Position numbers and translations under genes: made by a program
In this document: positions 42,388 through 51,252 of the stretch, in pieces
Layout: every line of letters starts with the position of its first letter
How positions within the stretch are numbered: position 1 is the stretch's first letter
NCBI GenBank assembly: GCA_965217265.1
Contig: CBDCHP010000018.1
Coordinates: 868,001 to 932,000 of the forward strand
Reading direction: 5' to 3'
Source of the DNA: JAGRGG01 sp965217265
GTDB taxonomy: Bacteria > Pseudomonadota > Alphaproteobacteria > Geminicoccales > Geminicoccaceae
Length of the DNA: 64,000 bases
Notes under the pieces: model-generated
Databases searched by the model: none
Seen by the model: the letters and a program-made list of their open reading frames with translations, nothing else
What the model was told of the DNA's origin: nothing

Positions 42388-44897
42388 CCCGCCGCTGGCT
42401 GAACGTCGGGATCGCGGCCGCGGCACTCGTGCTCTTGCCGTTCTTGATGCCGGTCCTCGGGCTCACGATCACCTCCGCCACCGACATCGCGATCCTCGCC
42501 ATCGCCGCCACGTCGCTCAACCTGCTGGTCGGCTACACCGGCCTCGTCTCGTTCGGGCACGGCGTTTGGTTTGGCCTCGGCGCCTACGCCGCCGCCCTGC
42601 TCCAGCGTCACCTCCTGCCGGAACAGATGGCGCTGCCCCTGCTCGGCGCCGTGCTGCTCGTCGCCGCGGTCGCCGTGCCGCTGGGCTTCCTTCTCCTGCG
42701 CCGCCGCGGCGTCTACTTCTCCTTGATGACCCTGGCGCTCACAGCACTCGCCTACGCGATCGCCTTTCGCTGGACGGCCTTCACCGGCGGCGAGAACGGC
42801 CTCGGCGGCGTCGTGCGCGGCGCGCCGTTCGGCCTCGACCTCGGCGACGACCGGCTCTGGTACGGCTTCGTTGCCGTCGTCGCGCTCGCCGTCGTCGTCG
42901 TCCTGCAACGCTTCGTTCGCTCGCCGATCGGCACGGTCCTCGTCGCCGTCCGCGAAAACGAGACCCGCGCGCAATTCCTGGGCTACCCCACCAACGCCTA
43001 CAAGCTCGTGGCGTTCACGGTCTCGGCGACGTTCGCCGGCCTCGCCGGCGCCCTCATCGCCTTTCATCACCGCTTCGCCTCGGCCGACCCGCTCAACCTC
43101 GCCTTTTCCGGCGAACTGCTGGCGATGGTCATCATCGGCGGGATGCGCAGCTTCTTAGGTCCCGCCCTCGGTGCCCTGTTCTACGTCCTGTTTCGCGAGT
43201 ACCTGTCCACCTGGACAGCCGACTGGCTGCTCTATTTCGGCCTTCTCTTCGTCGGCTTCATCCTGTTCTCGCCGACCGGCCTCGTCGGCGTCGCCGACAG
43301 GCTCCTCGCCCCGTTCAGGAAGGCGACGATCGACCCCGCCGCCATGGGCGCGCGCGCCGCCGCCACGGATGTCCCGCTCCCGGCCTCGCTCGCGCGCGAC
43401 GCCTCGAATGGTACGGTCCTGGAGGTCGAGAACGTCGCCAAAGGTTTCGGTCCGGTTCAGGCCGTGCGCGCGGTGACGTTCGCCGTCCGTGATCGAACGC
43501 TGCACGCGCTGATCGGCCCGAACGGGGCCGGCAAGACTTCGGCCTTCAACCTGATCTCGGGCATGTTCGCGCCCGACGCGGGCGAGGTCCGCTTGAAGGG
43601 ACGGCGCATCGACGGCGTAGCACCGCACGCGGTCGCGCGGCGGGGCCTCGCCCGCTCGTTCCAGATCACCAACTTGTTCGCGGGCCTCAGCGTCGAGGAG
43701 AACCTGCGCTTAGGGGTGCAGGCGCGGCATAAAGGGCGCTTCGGCTTCTGGCGCGACGCCCGGGACGCCGGCATCGGCCGCGAGACGGTCGAGATCGCGC
43801 GTTTCCTAGGGGTCGCGGGCATGGAAGGGGCCGAGGCGGGTGCCCTCTCCTACGGCGGACAGCGCCTCCTCGACATGGGGCTGGCGCTGACCTCGAAACC
43901 CGACATCCTCCTCCTCGACGAGCCCTTGGCCGGCCTCGCCGCCGCCGAGCGCGAGCGGGTCGGCCGGCTGGTCAAGAAGATCTCGAAAGACGTCCCGGTC
44001 CTGCTGGTCGAGCACGACATCGACCGCGTCTTCGAGTTGGCCGACGCCGTCACCGTCATGGCCGACGGCAAGGTGCTGGTCGACGGCACGGTCGAGGACG
44101 CGCGCTCTAGTCCGGAGGTGCAAGAAATCTACATCGGCTCCGGCACCGAGGCGATGAAGGGCCGCGACCTCGCCTCGGCGGCGAAGCCCGAGGTGCTGCT
44201 CAGGCTCGATCAAGTCTCGACCTTCTACGGCAAGAGCCAGATCCTGGAGCGGGTCGGCTTCGACGTCCACGCCGGCGAGATCGTGGCGCTCTTGGGCCGC
44301 AACGGCGCCGGCAAGTCGACGCTGTTGAAGACGATCATCGGTATCGCCCCGCCGCGCGAGGGTGCCGTGACGCTGGGCAACGCGGATCTGGCCGGCCAGC
44401 CCCCGGCCGCGATCGCGCGCCTCGGCATCGGCTACGTGCCGCAGGGGCGGGCCCTGTTCTCGGGCATGTCGGTCCGGCACAACCTCGAACTCGGGCGCTT
44501 AAAGCGCCGCACCGGGCACGGCGCGCACTGGACCGAGGCCCGCGTCCTCGACTTCTTCCCGCGCCTCAGAGAACGTCTCGACACGGCGGCCGACCTGCTC
44601 TCGGGCGGCGAGCAGCAGATGGTGGCGGTCGCCCGCACGCTGATGGGCGACACCCGCGTCCTCTTGCTCGACGAGCCGTTCGAGGGTCTGTCGCCCGCCG
44701 TCACCGAGGAGCTGTTCGACGCCTTCGATCGCCTGCGCCACGAGGTCGCCGTCTTGATCGTCGACCACCACCTCGACCTCGTCTTGAACCTCGCCGACCG
44801 CGCCGTCGTCCTGGAGCGGGGCCGAGTGATCCACGAAGGTCCCGCCCGGCCGCTCGCCCGCGACCTTGACATGCGGCGGGAGGTGCTGTGGCTTTGA
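42384..44897 (+). CDS. LivM-LivG-LivF triple-fusion ABC protein (permease plus two ATPases)
   Basis: 837 residues in one frame. Residues 1-310 are a LivM permease (SLNLLVGYTGLVSFGHGVWF, the EAA-like ENETRAQFLGYPTNAYK). Residues 343-590 are a LivG ATPase (Walker A GPNGAGKT at 378-385, signature SYGGQRLLDMGLAL, Walker B ILLLDEPLAG). Residues 604-837 are a LivF ATPase (Walker A GRNGAGKST at 638-646, LSGGEQQMVAVART, VLLLDEPFEGLSP). Linkers are about 30 and 15 residues. In most bacteria these are three genes; here four transporter components need only two membrane/ATPase polypeptides. No frameshift or stop is visible at the joints. Confidence 0.93.
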   Translation: MTRRWLNVGIAAAALVLLPFLMPVLGLTITSATDIAILAIAATSLNLLVGYTGLVSFGHGVWFGLGAYAAALLQRHLLPEQMALPLLGAVLLVAAVAVPLGFLLLRRRGVYFSLMTLALTALAYAIAFRWTAFTGGENGLGGVVRGAPFGLDLGDDRLWYGFVAVVALAVVVVLQRFVRSPIGTVLVAVRENETRAQFLGYPTNAYKLVAFTVSATFAGLAGALIAFHHRFASADPLNLAFSGELLAMVIIGGMRSFLGPALGALFYVLFREYLSTWTADWLLYFGLLFVGFILFSPTGLVGVADRLLAPFRKATIDPAAMGARAAATDVPLPASLARDASNGTVLEVENVAKGFGPVQAVRAVTFAVRDRTLHALIGPNGAGKTSAFNLISGMFAPDAGEVRLKGRRIDGVAPHAVARRGLARSFQITNLFAGLSVEENLRLGVQARHKGRFGFWRDARDAGIGRETVEIARFLGVAGMEGAEAGALSYGGQRLLDMGLALTSKPDILLLDEPLAGLAAAERERVGRLVKKISKDVPVLLVEHDIDRVFELADAVTVMADGKVLVDGTVEDARSSPEVQEIYIGSGTEAMKGRDLASAAKPEVLLRLDQVSTFYGKSQILERVGFDVHAGEIVALLGRNGAGKSTLLKTIIGIAPPREGAVTLGNADLAGQPPAAIARLGIGYVPQGRALFSGMSVRHNLELGRLKRRTGHGAHWTEARVLDFFPRLRERLDTAADLLSGGEQQMVAVARTLMGDTRVLLLDEPFEGLSPAVTEELFDAFDRLRHEVAVLIVDHHLDLVLNLADRAVVLERGRVIHEGPARPLARDLDMRREVLWL

Positions 44898-44919
44898 CCG
44901 CTAGAAGGGAGAGTCGTCC

Positions 44920-45867
44920 GTGAACAGGGTCGCAATCGTCGGCGCCGGCCTCGTCGGCCGGGCCTGGGGCCTCGTCTTCGCCCGCAAAGGGTGGGAGGTG
45001 CGCCTGTTCGACCCGCTGCCCGGCGGCGCGGACGCGGCGCGCGCCGCCATCGAGGACGCGGCCGGCGATCTGGCGGCGGCGGGCCTCCTCGACGGCGCGG
45101 CGCCAGAGGGTCTCGCCCGGCGCTTGACCGCCTGCGCCGGCCTGGAGGAGGCCGTCGAGGGCGTTCGCTGGATGCAGGAGAGTGCCCCCGAAAAGATCGA
45201 GGTGAAGCGCGACCTCTGGCGGCGGCTGGATGCGGCGGCGCCTTCGGATACGATCCTCGCCAGCTCGACCTCGGCGCTGCTGCCGTCGACCTTCACCGAA
45301 GGGTTGAAGGGGGCCGGGCGCTGCCTCGTCGCGCACCCGTTGAACCCGCCCTCGGTTATCCCGGCCGTCGAGCTGGTGCCGGGGCCGGAAACGACGCCCG
45401 AGACGATGGCGGCGGCGCGCGCGGTCATGGAAGAGGTCGGCATGGCCGTGATCGAACTCACCCGCGAGATCGAGGGCTTCGTCATGAACCGCCTGCAGGC
45501 GGCCTTGATGGAGGAGGCGATCAAGCTGGTGGGTGCCGGCGTCTGCGATGCGGAGGCCGTCGACATCGGCGTGCGCGAGGGGCTCGGGCTGCGCTGGAGC
45601 TTCATCGGCCCCTTCGAGGTCGGCGACCTCAACGCGCCGGGCGGCGTTCGCGACTACGCCGAACGCTACCACGGCCTCTTCGAGGCCTTCGTCGCCACGC
45701 CCCTGCCGCGCGTCGCGTGGACCGGCCCCGTGATGGACGACATCGAGCACGCCCGCCGCGAGATCGTGCCGGAGGAAGGTTTGGCCGAGCGGCGGCGCTG
45801 GCGCGACCGGCGCCTGATGGGCTTGGCGGCGCACAAAAAATCCATGCGCGAACAGTTCGGAGACTAG
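44920..45867 (+). CDS. 3-hydroxyacyl-CoA dehydrogenase-family enzyme, carnitine-dehydrogenase-like
   Basis: 315 residues. NAD-binding loop VAIVGAGLVGRAWG, then the catalytic histidine region CLVAHPLNPPSVIPAVELV and the NRLQAALMEEAIKLV helix typical of L-carnitine 3-dehydrogenase and lambda-crystallin/L-gulonate dehydrogenase. The GTG start follows AGAAGGGAGAG. The next gene, 3 bases on, is a BKACE enzyme; in carnitine degradation a dehydrogenase makes 3-dehydrocarnitine, which a BKACE enzyme then cleaves. I infer this step or a close analogue; the exact beta-hydroxy substrate is not proven. Confidence 0.8.
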   Translation: MNRVAIVGAGLVGRAWGLVFARKGWEVRLFDPLPGGADAARAAIEDAAGDLAAAGLLDGAAPEGLARRLTACAGLEEAVEGVRWMQESAPEKIEVKRDLWRRLDAAAPSDTILASSTSALLPSTFTEGLKGAGRCLVAHPLNPPSVIPAVELVPGPETTPETMAAARAVMEEVGMAVIELTREIEGFVMNRLQAALMEEAIKLVGAGVCDAEAVDIGVREGLGLRWSFIGPFEVGDLNAPGGVRDYAERYHGLFEAFVATPLPRVAWTGPVMDDIEHARREIVPEEGLAERRRWRDRRLMGLAAHKKSMREQFGD

Positions 45868-45870
45868 GAC

Positions 45871-46803
45871 ATGGCCGACACCCGCAAGGTCGTCATCACC
45901 TGCGCCGTCACCGGCGCCATCCACACCCCCTCGATGAGCCCGCATCTGCCGGTGACGCCGGAGGAGATCGCCGACGCCGCCGTGGGCGCCGCCGAGGCCG
46001 GGGCCGCGATCGTCCACCTCCACGCCCGCGACCCGAAAACCGGCAAGCCGGACCAGACGCCGGAAGCGTTCATGCGCTTCTTGCCCCAGATCAAGCAGCG
46101 CTCCGGGTGCGTCGTCAACCTCACCACGGGCGGGGCGCCCTGGATGACGGTCGACGAGCGCGTCCGCCCGGCGGCGGCCCTGAAGCCGGAAGTCGCCTCG
46201 CTCAACATGGGCTCGATGAATTTCGGCCTGTTTTCGATGCTCGACCGCTTCAAGGACTTCAAGCACGACTGGGAGCGCGCCCACCTGGAGAACAGCCGCG
46301 ACCTCGTCTTCAAGAACACCTTCCAGGACATCGAGTACGTCCTCGCCACCTGCCGCGCCAACGGCACGCGCTTCGAGTTCGAGTGCTACGACATCTCGCA
46401 CCTCTACAACCTCGCCCACTTCCTCGACCGCGGCCTCGTCGAGCCGCCCTTGTTCGTCCAGTCGGTGTTCGGCATCTTGGGCGGCATCGGCCCGCACCCC
46501 GAGGACGTGCTGCACATGAAGCGCACGGCCGACCGTCTGTTCGGCGAAGCCTACCGCTGGTCGGTCCTCGGCGCCGGGCGCAGCCAGATGACGATCGCGG
46601 CGCAGGCGGCCGCGATGGGCGCCAACGTCCGGGTCGGCCTCGAAGACAGTTTGTGGGGCGGCCCCGGCCGCCTCGCGACGAGCAACGCCGAGCAGGTGCG
46701 CACCGTGCGCAAGATCCTCGAAGGCTTGGGCCTCGCCATCGCCACCCCCGACGAGGCCCGCGAAATCCTGGCCCTGAAGGGCGGCGACGACGTCGGCTTT
46801 TGA
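45871..46803 (+). CDS. Beta-keto acid cleavage enzyme (BKACE, former DUF849)
   Basis: 310 residues, a Zn-dependent TIM barrel that condenses a beta-keto acid with acetyl-CoA. The metal histidine pair is IVHLHARDP, with VVNLTTGGAP, SLNMGSMNFG, the glutamate in FEFECYDISH and VGLEDSLWGGPG near the end, all diagnostic. Pairing with a carnitine-dehydrogenase-like enzyme suggests a dehydrocarnitine-type substrate. The ATG at 45871 follows GGAGACTAGGAC. Confidence 0.92.
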   Translation: MADTRKVVITCAVTGAIHTPSMSPHLPVTPEEIADAAVGAAEAGAAIVHLHARDPKTGKPDQTPEAFMRFLPQIKQRSGCVVNLTTGGAPWMTVDERVRPAAALKPEVASLNMGSMNFGLFSMLDRFKDFKHDWERAHLENSRDLVFKNTFQDIEYVLATCRANGTRFEFECYDISHLYNLAHFLDRGLVEPPLFVQSVFGILGGIGPHPEDVLHMKRTADRLFGEAYRWSVLGAGRSQMTIAAQAAAMGANVRVGLEDSLWGGPGRLATSNAEQVRTVRKILEGLGLAIATPDEAREILALKGGDDVGF

Positions 46804-46902
46804 GGCACGGGTTCGGGGCGGCGTTTCATAATTGCTGAAAATGGGGTGGCCAATGCGGCGCCCCATTCCTATAAAATTCGAGACATTCTTATAGTAAACA
46901 TG

Positions 46903-47664
46903 CTAAGTATTTGTTGGCTTGGAATTTGATCCAGGAAGCATCGCTATTCCCATTCTAGCATCAGATACAATCATGTCATATCGCATGACAAAATCACGCC
47001 ATTTTTTTGGATTAATATCATAAGATTCGATCCATTTGCTAATTGCTTGGCTGATAGTATCTATGAAATTTCTGAGATTTAGGTATTTAAAATGTTGAGA
47101 ATTTATCATCAATGTTTTCTCTGCAATGTTGCCAATATATATAATAATCCTTGGTGATTTTCCTTCAATAATTTTCCTAGAATCGAGATTTGTCATATGT
47201 AATAAACCATTTCTTAATTCCCAAAGATCGCTCGGACTTACAACATGCTTTTTTAGGTCAGCGTAATTTTCAAGCCAACTATGAAAAGATTCCTTCCTAT
47301 CTCCGTATTCAATAAATGCTGGTGTATCTATACATGACAGGATCAATTTCGTTGCAGAACAAATTTTGTTCTTATTATAAAGCAGTTTGATGGCTTCAAA
47401 ATAGTCGTCATTTATAAGTCGTGGTATATCAAATTTGCCTTCATGTACATAAACACGCAAATAGCTCGGCATTATGCCAAATTCTTGTTCTGTCAAATGC
47501 TGCTCCTCGTCATATGAAAATGGTTTATGTGAGGTAACATGATCTATTTTAGGCTTGTTGTTGATAATGCAGGTAATTAAGCAATATGGGTCATTGCGTG
47601 CATTTTCATATACAAAAATCTGTTCAAAGTATTCAAGATGTCTACCTAAACGGGACATAGCCAT
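46903..47664 (-). pseudogene. 3' part of an IS-interrupted AT-rich gene with HEPN-like motif
   Basis: 253 open codons, strongly AT-rich compared with both neighbours. The sequence LWELRNGLLHMTNL contains an R-x4-H pattern (R151, H156 of this fragment; RNxxxH) as in HEPN ribonuclease-type domains, in a helical context (SFHSWLENYADLKKH before it). No named family is recognised. The upstream end is not native: an IS1-family copy (47677-48454) with target duplication TTATGGTA cuts the gene. Joining codons across the deleted IS gives one 317-residue frame that starts at 48642, so the ATG here is internal. It may still be translated as a truncated protein. Confidence 0.7.
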
Positions 47665-47668
47665 GTAT

Positions 47669-47676
47669 TTATGGTA
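47669..47676. repeat. Target-site duplication TTATGGTA (left) of IS copy A
   Basis: TTATGGTA immediately precedes the IS end and recurs at 48455-48462 after the other end. Eight bases is within the usual IS1 range. Confidence 0.93.
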
Positions 47677-48454
47677 GAGGGTCTCAGGCTAGCATAGACC
47701 GGAGGTCGCCGATCTTGTCGTTGCCGCCGAAGCGGGCGAACAGCGCGATCGAGGCGTCCACCATGCGCACGGCCTTGGAGACCACGATCGACCGGCGCCG
47801 AAAGCGGGCGAGCCAGTGCCGCTGGCGGGCGTGGTCGCGCTCGATGCCGTGGGTCTCCTTTTTGCCGACGTAGAGCCGGCCTTGGGGGATCGCCTTCTCG
47901 TAGGCGGCCCAGTCGTCGGTGCAGTAGAGCCGCACGCCCCAGCGCTTCAGGCGCTTGAGAAGGCGTTCAAGGGTGGCTCGGTCACGACCCCCCAGCTCCC
48001 AGTCGATGAGCCGTCCCGTAGCACGATCCCGAGCCTTCCAGACCCACAGCTTGTTCGGCTTTTTTTGAGGTAGTGCCACATCTCGTCCAGCTCGACCACG
48101 ACGGCACGGCCTTCGGGCTCGGGCTTTTGCGCGTAGACTTCCGCAAAGCGCTCGATCCAGGCCTGCACCGTGGGGGTCGACACCCCGAGCAGCTTGGCGG
48201 TGCGGTTCATCGAGACGCCGCTGAGGTAGAGCAGCACCGCTTCCACCTTGAGCCGCAGCGGCATCCCGCGCGGCGGGGTGTCGGTGAAGTTCAGCCCGCA
48301 GCCCTTGCAGCGGTAGCGTTGCTTGCCGCGCATGAACCCGTTCTTGACGTGCTCCTCGCCCCCGCACCCCTTGCACCGTAGCCCCATCCAACCCGCCCCG
48401 TCCGCCGTTCCCTGGCCGACGGATATGGGCGGTCTATGCCAAGCTCAAACCCTC
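47677..48454 (-). mobile_element. IS1-family insertion sequence, copy A
   Basis: 778 bp. Terminal inverted repeats start GAGGGT and run about 25 bases (GAGGGTCTCAGGCTAGCATA at the left, the complement of GAGGGTTTGAGCTTGGCATA at the right; most positions match, with a perfect ATAGACCG block following). Flanked by the 8-bp duplication TTATGGTA. The coding region gives protein identical to copy B at 61781-62558, which lies in the opposite orientation, so transposition was recent. Confidence 0.95.
47684..48387 (-). CDS. IS1-family transposase (frameshifted InsA-InsB type), copy A
   Basis: Two overlapping frames form one transposase of about 234 residues. Frame 1 from ATG 48387 encodes the zinc finger (RCKGCGG, YRCKGCGLNF) and helix-turn-helix (NRTAKLLGVSTPTVQAWIERF) plus the first catalytic acid in ELDEMWHYL. 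A run of seven A (complement of 48060-48066) then allows a -1 slip into the frame LKKKPNKLWVWKARDR, which carries the second D (YCTDDWAAY) and the E (HGIERDHA) of the DDE triad. Without the slip only the DNA-binding part is made, the known regulatory mode of IS1. Confidence 0.92.
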
Positions 48455-48642
48455 TTATGGTAATCTAAATCAATCAAAACTTTAAAACGTTTGGCTTTTA
48501 TGCAGTCTTCATCAACTGATGCTTGAATAATGTGGCTAATTTTTTCGGGATCTTTCTCGGTTTTATAGCAAACATAACCTATTTCTTTTATTTGTTGTTT
48601 GTCATCTATGTACAAAAAAATACTAAATATTTTTTCTATCAT
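48445..48642 (-). pseudogene. 5' part of the IS-interrupted AT-rich gene
   Basis: 65 open codons beginning at ATG 48642 with AAAGGTAGGCAA upstream. The last three (RV and stop) come from the IS end. Up to YHK the sequence is native. Deleting the 778-bp IS and one target duplication joins HK directly to YMAMSRLG of the fragment at 46903-47664 in the same frame: 188 + 766 bases = 318 codons. The fragment is Lys/Ile/Asp-rich; function unknown. Confidence 0.7.
48455..48462. repeat. Target-site duplication TTATGGTA (right) of IS copy A
   Basis: Second copy of the 8-bp duplication flanking IS copy A. Confidence 0.93.
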
Positions 48643-48927
48643 TTGCCTACCTTTGATCCGCTTTTATCGTACTGCAAAGCATACTCGATTCTAGAAGCCG
48701 GAAACCTTACTTGCTGGCCTTCTCTGACACGAGGCTGAGAAAGCGAAAGCACCAGCATACCGCTAAAGTGTTTCCCCGTTAGCTTCGTCACATCGCGCGC
48801 AGCTTACGCCTAAAGTGCCGCACCGCGTCAAGCGGTATTCTCCGTCGATAGATTGCGGTACATAGAGCTTGCGACAGCACCCTGATCGCCCCCAAGATCG
48901 CTCTTCGATAAAAGGGAGGCGATGCCG

Positions 48928-50058
48928 ATGGACCTGAACGCGCTGCCGTTCGACGTGGAGGCGACCCTGGCGGGGCTGCGTGCCTGGGTCGCGTGCGAGA
49001 GCCCGACCTTCGATGCCGCCGCCGTCAACCGGGTGATGGACGCGGCGGCGCGCGACCTCGCCGTCGCCGGTGCGCGCGTCGAGCGCATCCCCGGCCGGAT
49101 GGGCTTCGGCGACTGCGTCCGCGCCGCCTTTACCCACCCGCGCGCCGGGACCCCTGGCGTCCTGGTCATGGGCCACCTCGACACCGTCCACCCGATCGGC
49201 AGCTTCGCGGCCCCCTGGGCGCGCGACGACGCGTGGTGCTACGGCCCCGGCATCGTCGACATGAAGGGCGGCAACTGCATGGCCCTAGAGGCCGTCCGGG
49301 CGCTCGCCAGGGCCGGCGTCCCGACGCCGCTGCCGGTCACGTTTCTCCTCACCAGCGACGAGGAGGTCGGCAGCCCCAGCACCCGCGACCTGATCGAGGC
49401 CGAGGCCGCGCGCCAAGCCTTTGTCCTCGTGCCCGAGCCCGCGTGGCGCAACGGGGGCGTCGTCACCGGCCGCTACGCCATCGCGCGCTTTGCCATCGAG
49501 ACCAGGGGCGTGCGCAGCCACGCCGGCGCCGCCTTGCAGGACGGGCGCTCGGCCTTGCGCGAGATGGCGCATCGTCTGATCGAGATCGAGGCGATGACCT
49601 CGGAGAATTGCACCTTCAGCGTCGGCGTCCTGCACGCCGGCGAGTGGGTCAACTGCGTCGTCGATCGCGCCACGGCCGAGGTGCTGAGCATGGCCAAGCG
49701 CCAAGCCGACCTCGACGCCGGCGTGGCGCGGATGCTGGGGCTCGCCGGCGAGCGCGACGGGGCGGAACTCATAGTCCGGCGCGGCGTGACCCGGCCGGTG
49801 TGGGAGCCGGACGCGCGGACGATGGCGCTCTACGCGACCGCGCGCGACTTGGCCGCGACGATCGGCGTCGACCTCGGCCACGGCAGCGAGGGCGGCGGCT
49901 CGGACGGCAACTTCACTGGTGCCATAGGCGTGCCGACCCTGGACGGCCTCGGCGTCCAGGGCCAGGGCATCCACCAGACCGGCGAGCGGATGCGTACCGA
50001 GAGCCTTGCCCGGCGCGGCCGGCTGTTCGCCGGGCTGCTCGCCACCCTCGGATCGTGA
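48928..50058 (+). CDS. M20-family metallohydrolase (glutamate carboxypeptidase/ArgE-DapE-like)
   Basis: 376 residues. Metal and catalytic residues are visible in order: H/D in MGHLDTVHP, bridging D in GPGIVDMKGG, catalytic and metal glutamates in TSDEEVGSPS, and the final histidine in GIHQTGE. The central lid domain has VRSHAGAALQDGRSAL. GGGAGG at 48914-48919 is 8 bases before ATG 48928 and only 2 before ATG 48922, so the second ATG is preferred. It cleaves an amide or peptide bond; it neighbours a convergent operon with another M20 enzyme, an M81 enzyme and a peptide transporter. Confidence 0.9.
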   Translation: MDLNALPFDVEATLAGLRAWVACESPTFDAAAVNRVMDAAARDLAVAGARVERIPGRMGFGDCVRAAFTHPRAGTPGVLVMGHLDTVHPIGSFAAPWARDDAWCYGPGIVDMKGGNCMALEAVRALARAGVPTPLPVTFLLTSDEEVGSPSTRDLIEAEAARQAFVLVPEPAWRNGGVVTGRYAIARFAIETRGVRSHAGAALQDGRSALREMAHRLIEIEAMTSENCTFSVGVLHAGEWVNCVVDRATAEVLSMAKRQADLDAGVARMLGLAGERDGAELIVRRGVTRPVWEPDARTMALYATARDLAATIGVDLGHGSEGGGSDGNFTGAIGVPTLDGLGVQGQGIHQTGERMRTESLARRGRLFAGLLATLGS

Positions 50059-50079
50059 TCTAAGGCGTAGCCGCGTCCG

Positions 50080-51237
50080 TCAGCCGCCGCCCAGGCGTTC
50101 CTCGACGACGCCAGCCAAGAGGCTGGCGCCGATCGGCAGGATGGCGTCGTCGAACAGGTAGCCGGGGTTGTGCAACGGCACGTCGTTGGCTTGGCCGAGG
50201 AAGAAGTAGGCGCCGGGCACGGCGCACAGCATGTCGGCGAAGTCCTCGCTGCCCATGACCGGCGCGGCCTTGGTGCGCACGCGCTCTTGCCCGACGACGC
50301 GGGCGGCGGCGGCGGCGACCCGCCCGACCGGTTCGGCGTGGTTTTCGAGCACGGTGAAGATGTCCCGGACCTCGACCTCGGCCTCGACGCCCATCGCCTG
50401 CGCCACGCCCTCAGCTACCGCCTTGAGCCGGTCGCGGGCCATGGCGCGCAGGTCGTCGTCGAAGGCGCGGATCGTGCCGGCCAGCTTGGCCTCGTCGGGG
50501 ATGACGTTGTAGGCGCTGCCGGCGTGGGCCTGGGTGATCGAGAGCACGAGTGCTTGGAGCGGGTTGGCGTTGCGGCCGACGATCGTCTGCAGCGCCTGGA
50601 TCAGGGCGCCGGCCGCGACGACCGGGTCGCGCGAGAGCTGCGGCATGGCGCCGTGCGCGCCGCGCCCGCGCAGCGTGACGTCGAAGAAGTCGGCGCCCGC
50701 CATGGCGGGGCCGGCCCAGACCGCGACCTCGCCGGCCGGGATGTAGGGCGAGTTGTGCAGGGCGTAGATCTCGTCGCACGGGAAGCGCTCGAACAGCCCG
50801 TCGCCCAGCATGGCGCGCGCCCCGCCAAGGCCCTCCTCCGCCGGCTGGAAGACGAAGACGACGCTGCCCCGTAGCCCTTCGAGCGAGGCCAAGTGGCGGG
50901 CCGCGCCCAAGAGCATCGTCGTGTGGCCGTCGTGGCCGCAGCCGTGGAAGCGGTTGGGAACAGTCGAACGGTAGGGCAGGTTGGTGCGCTCCTCCATCGG
51001 CAGCGCGTCCATGTCGGCGCGCAGGCCGATCGTCGGGCCGTCGCCGCGCCTGAGCACGCCGACGACGCCGGTCTTGCCGATGCCGCGGTGGACCTCGACG
51101 CCGTACGAGGCCAGCGCCTCGGCGACGACGCCCGACGTGCGCACCTCCTCGAAGCCGATCTCCGGGTGGGCGTGCAAATCGTGGCGGATCGCGGTCATCG
51201 CGTCGGCGAACGCGTCGATGGCGGGGTTGACCGGCAA
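50080..51237 (-). CDS. M20D amidohydrolase (hippurate hydrolase/IAA-amino acid hydrolase type)
   Basis: 385 residues. Typical M20D residues: HPEIGFEEVRT near the N terminus, the metal site GCGHDGHTTMLLGA, QPAEEGLGGARAML with the catalytic glutamate, then GRGAHGAMPQLSRDPV of the dimerisation domain and MGSEDFADML near the end. The family hydrolyses N-acyl amino acids or similar amides in the cytoplasm. It is last in a minus-strand operon with an M81 enzyme and a peptide-type ABC transporter, 15 bases after the M81 gene. Confidence 0.93.
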   Translation of the reverse strand: MPVNPAIDAFADAMTAIRHDLHAHPEIGFEEVRTSGVVAEALASYGVEVHRGIGKTGVVGVLRRGDGPTIGLRADMDALPMEERTNLPYRSTVPNRFHGCGHDGHTTMLLGAARHLASLEGLRGSVVFVFQPAEEGLGGARAMLGDGLFERFPCDEIYALHNSPYIPAGEVAVWAGPAMAGADFFDVTLRGRGAHGAMPQLSRDPVVAAGALIQALQTIVGRNANPLQALVLSITQAHAGSAYNVIPDEAKLAGTIRAFDDDLRAMARDRLKAVAEGVAQAMGVEAEVEVRDIFTVLENHAEPVGRVAAAAARVVGQERVRTKAAPVMGSEDFADMLCAVPGAYFFLGQANDVPLHNPGYLFDDAILPIGASLLAGVVEERLGGG

Positions 51238-51252
51238 GGTGTGGCTCCGTTT

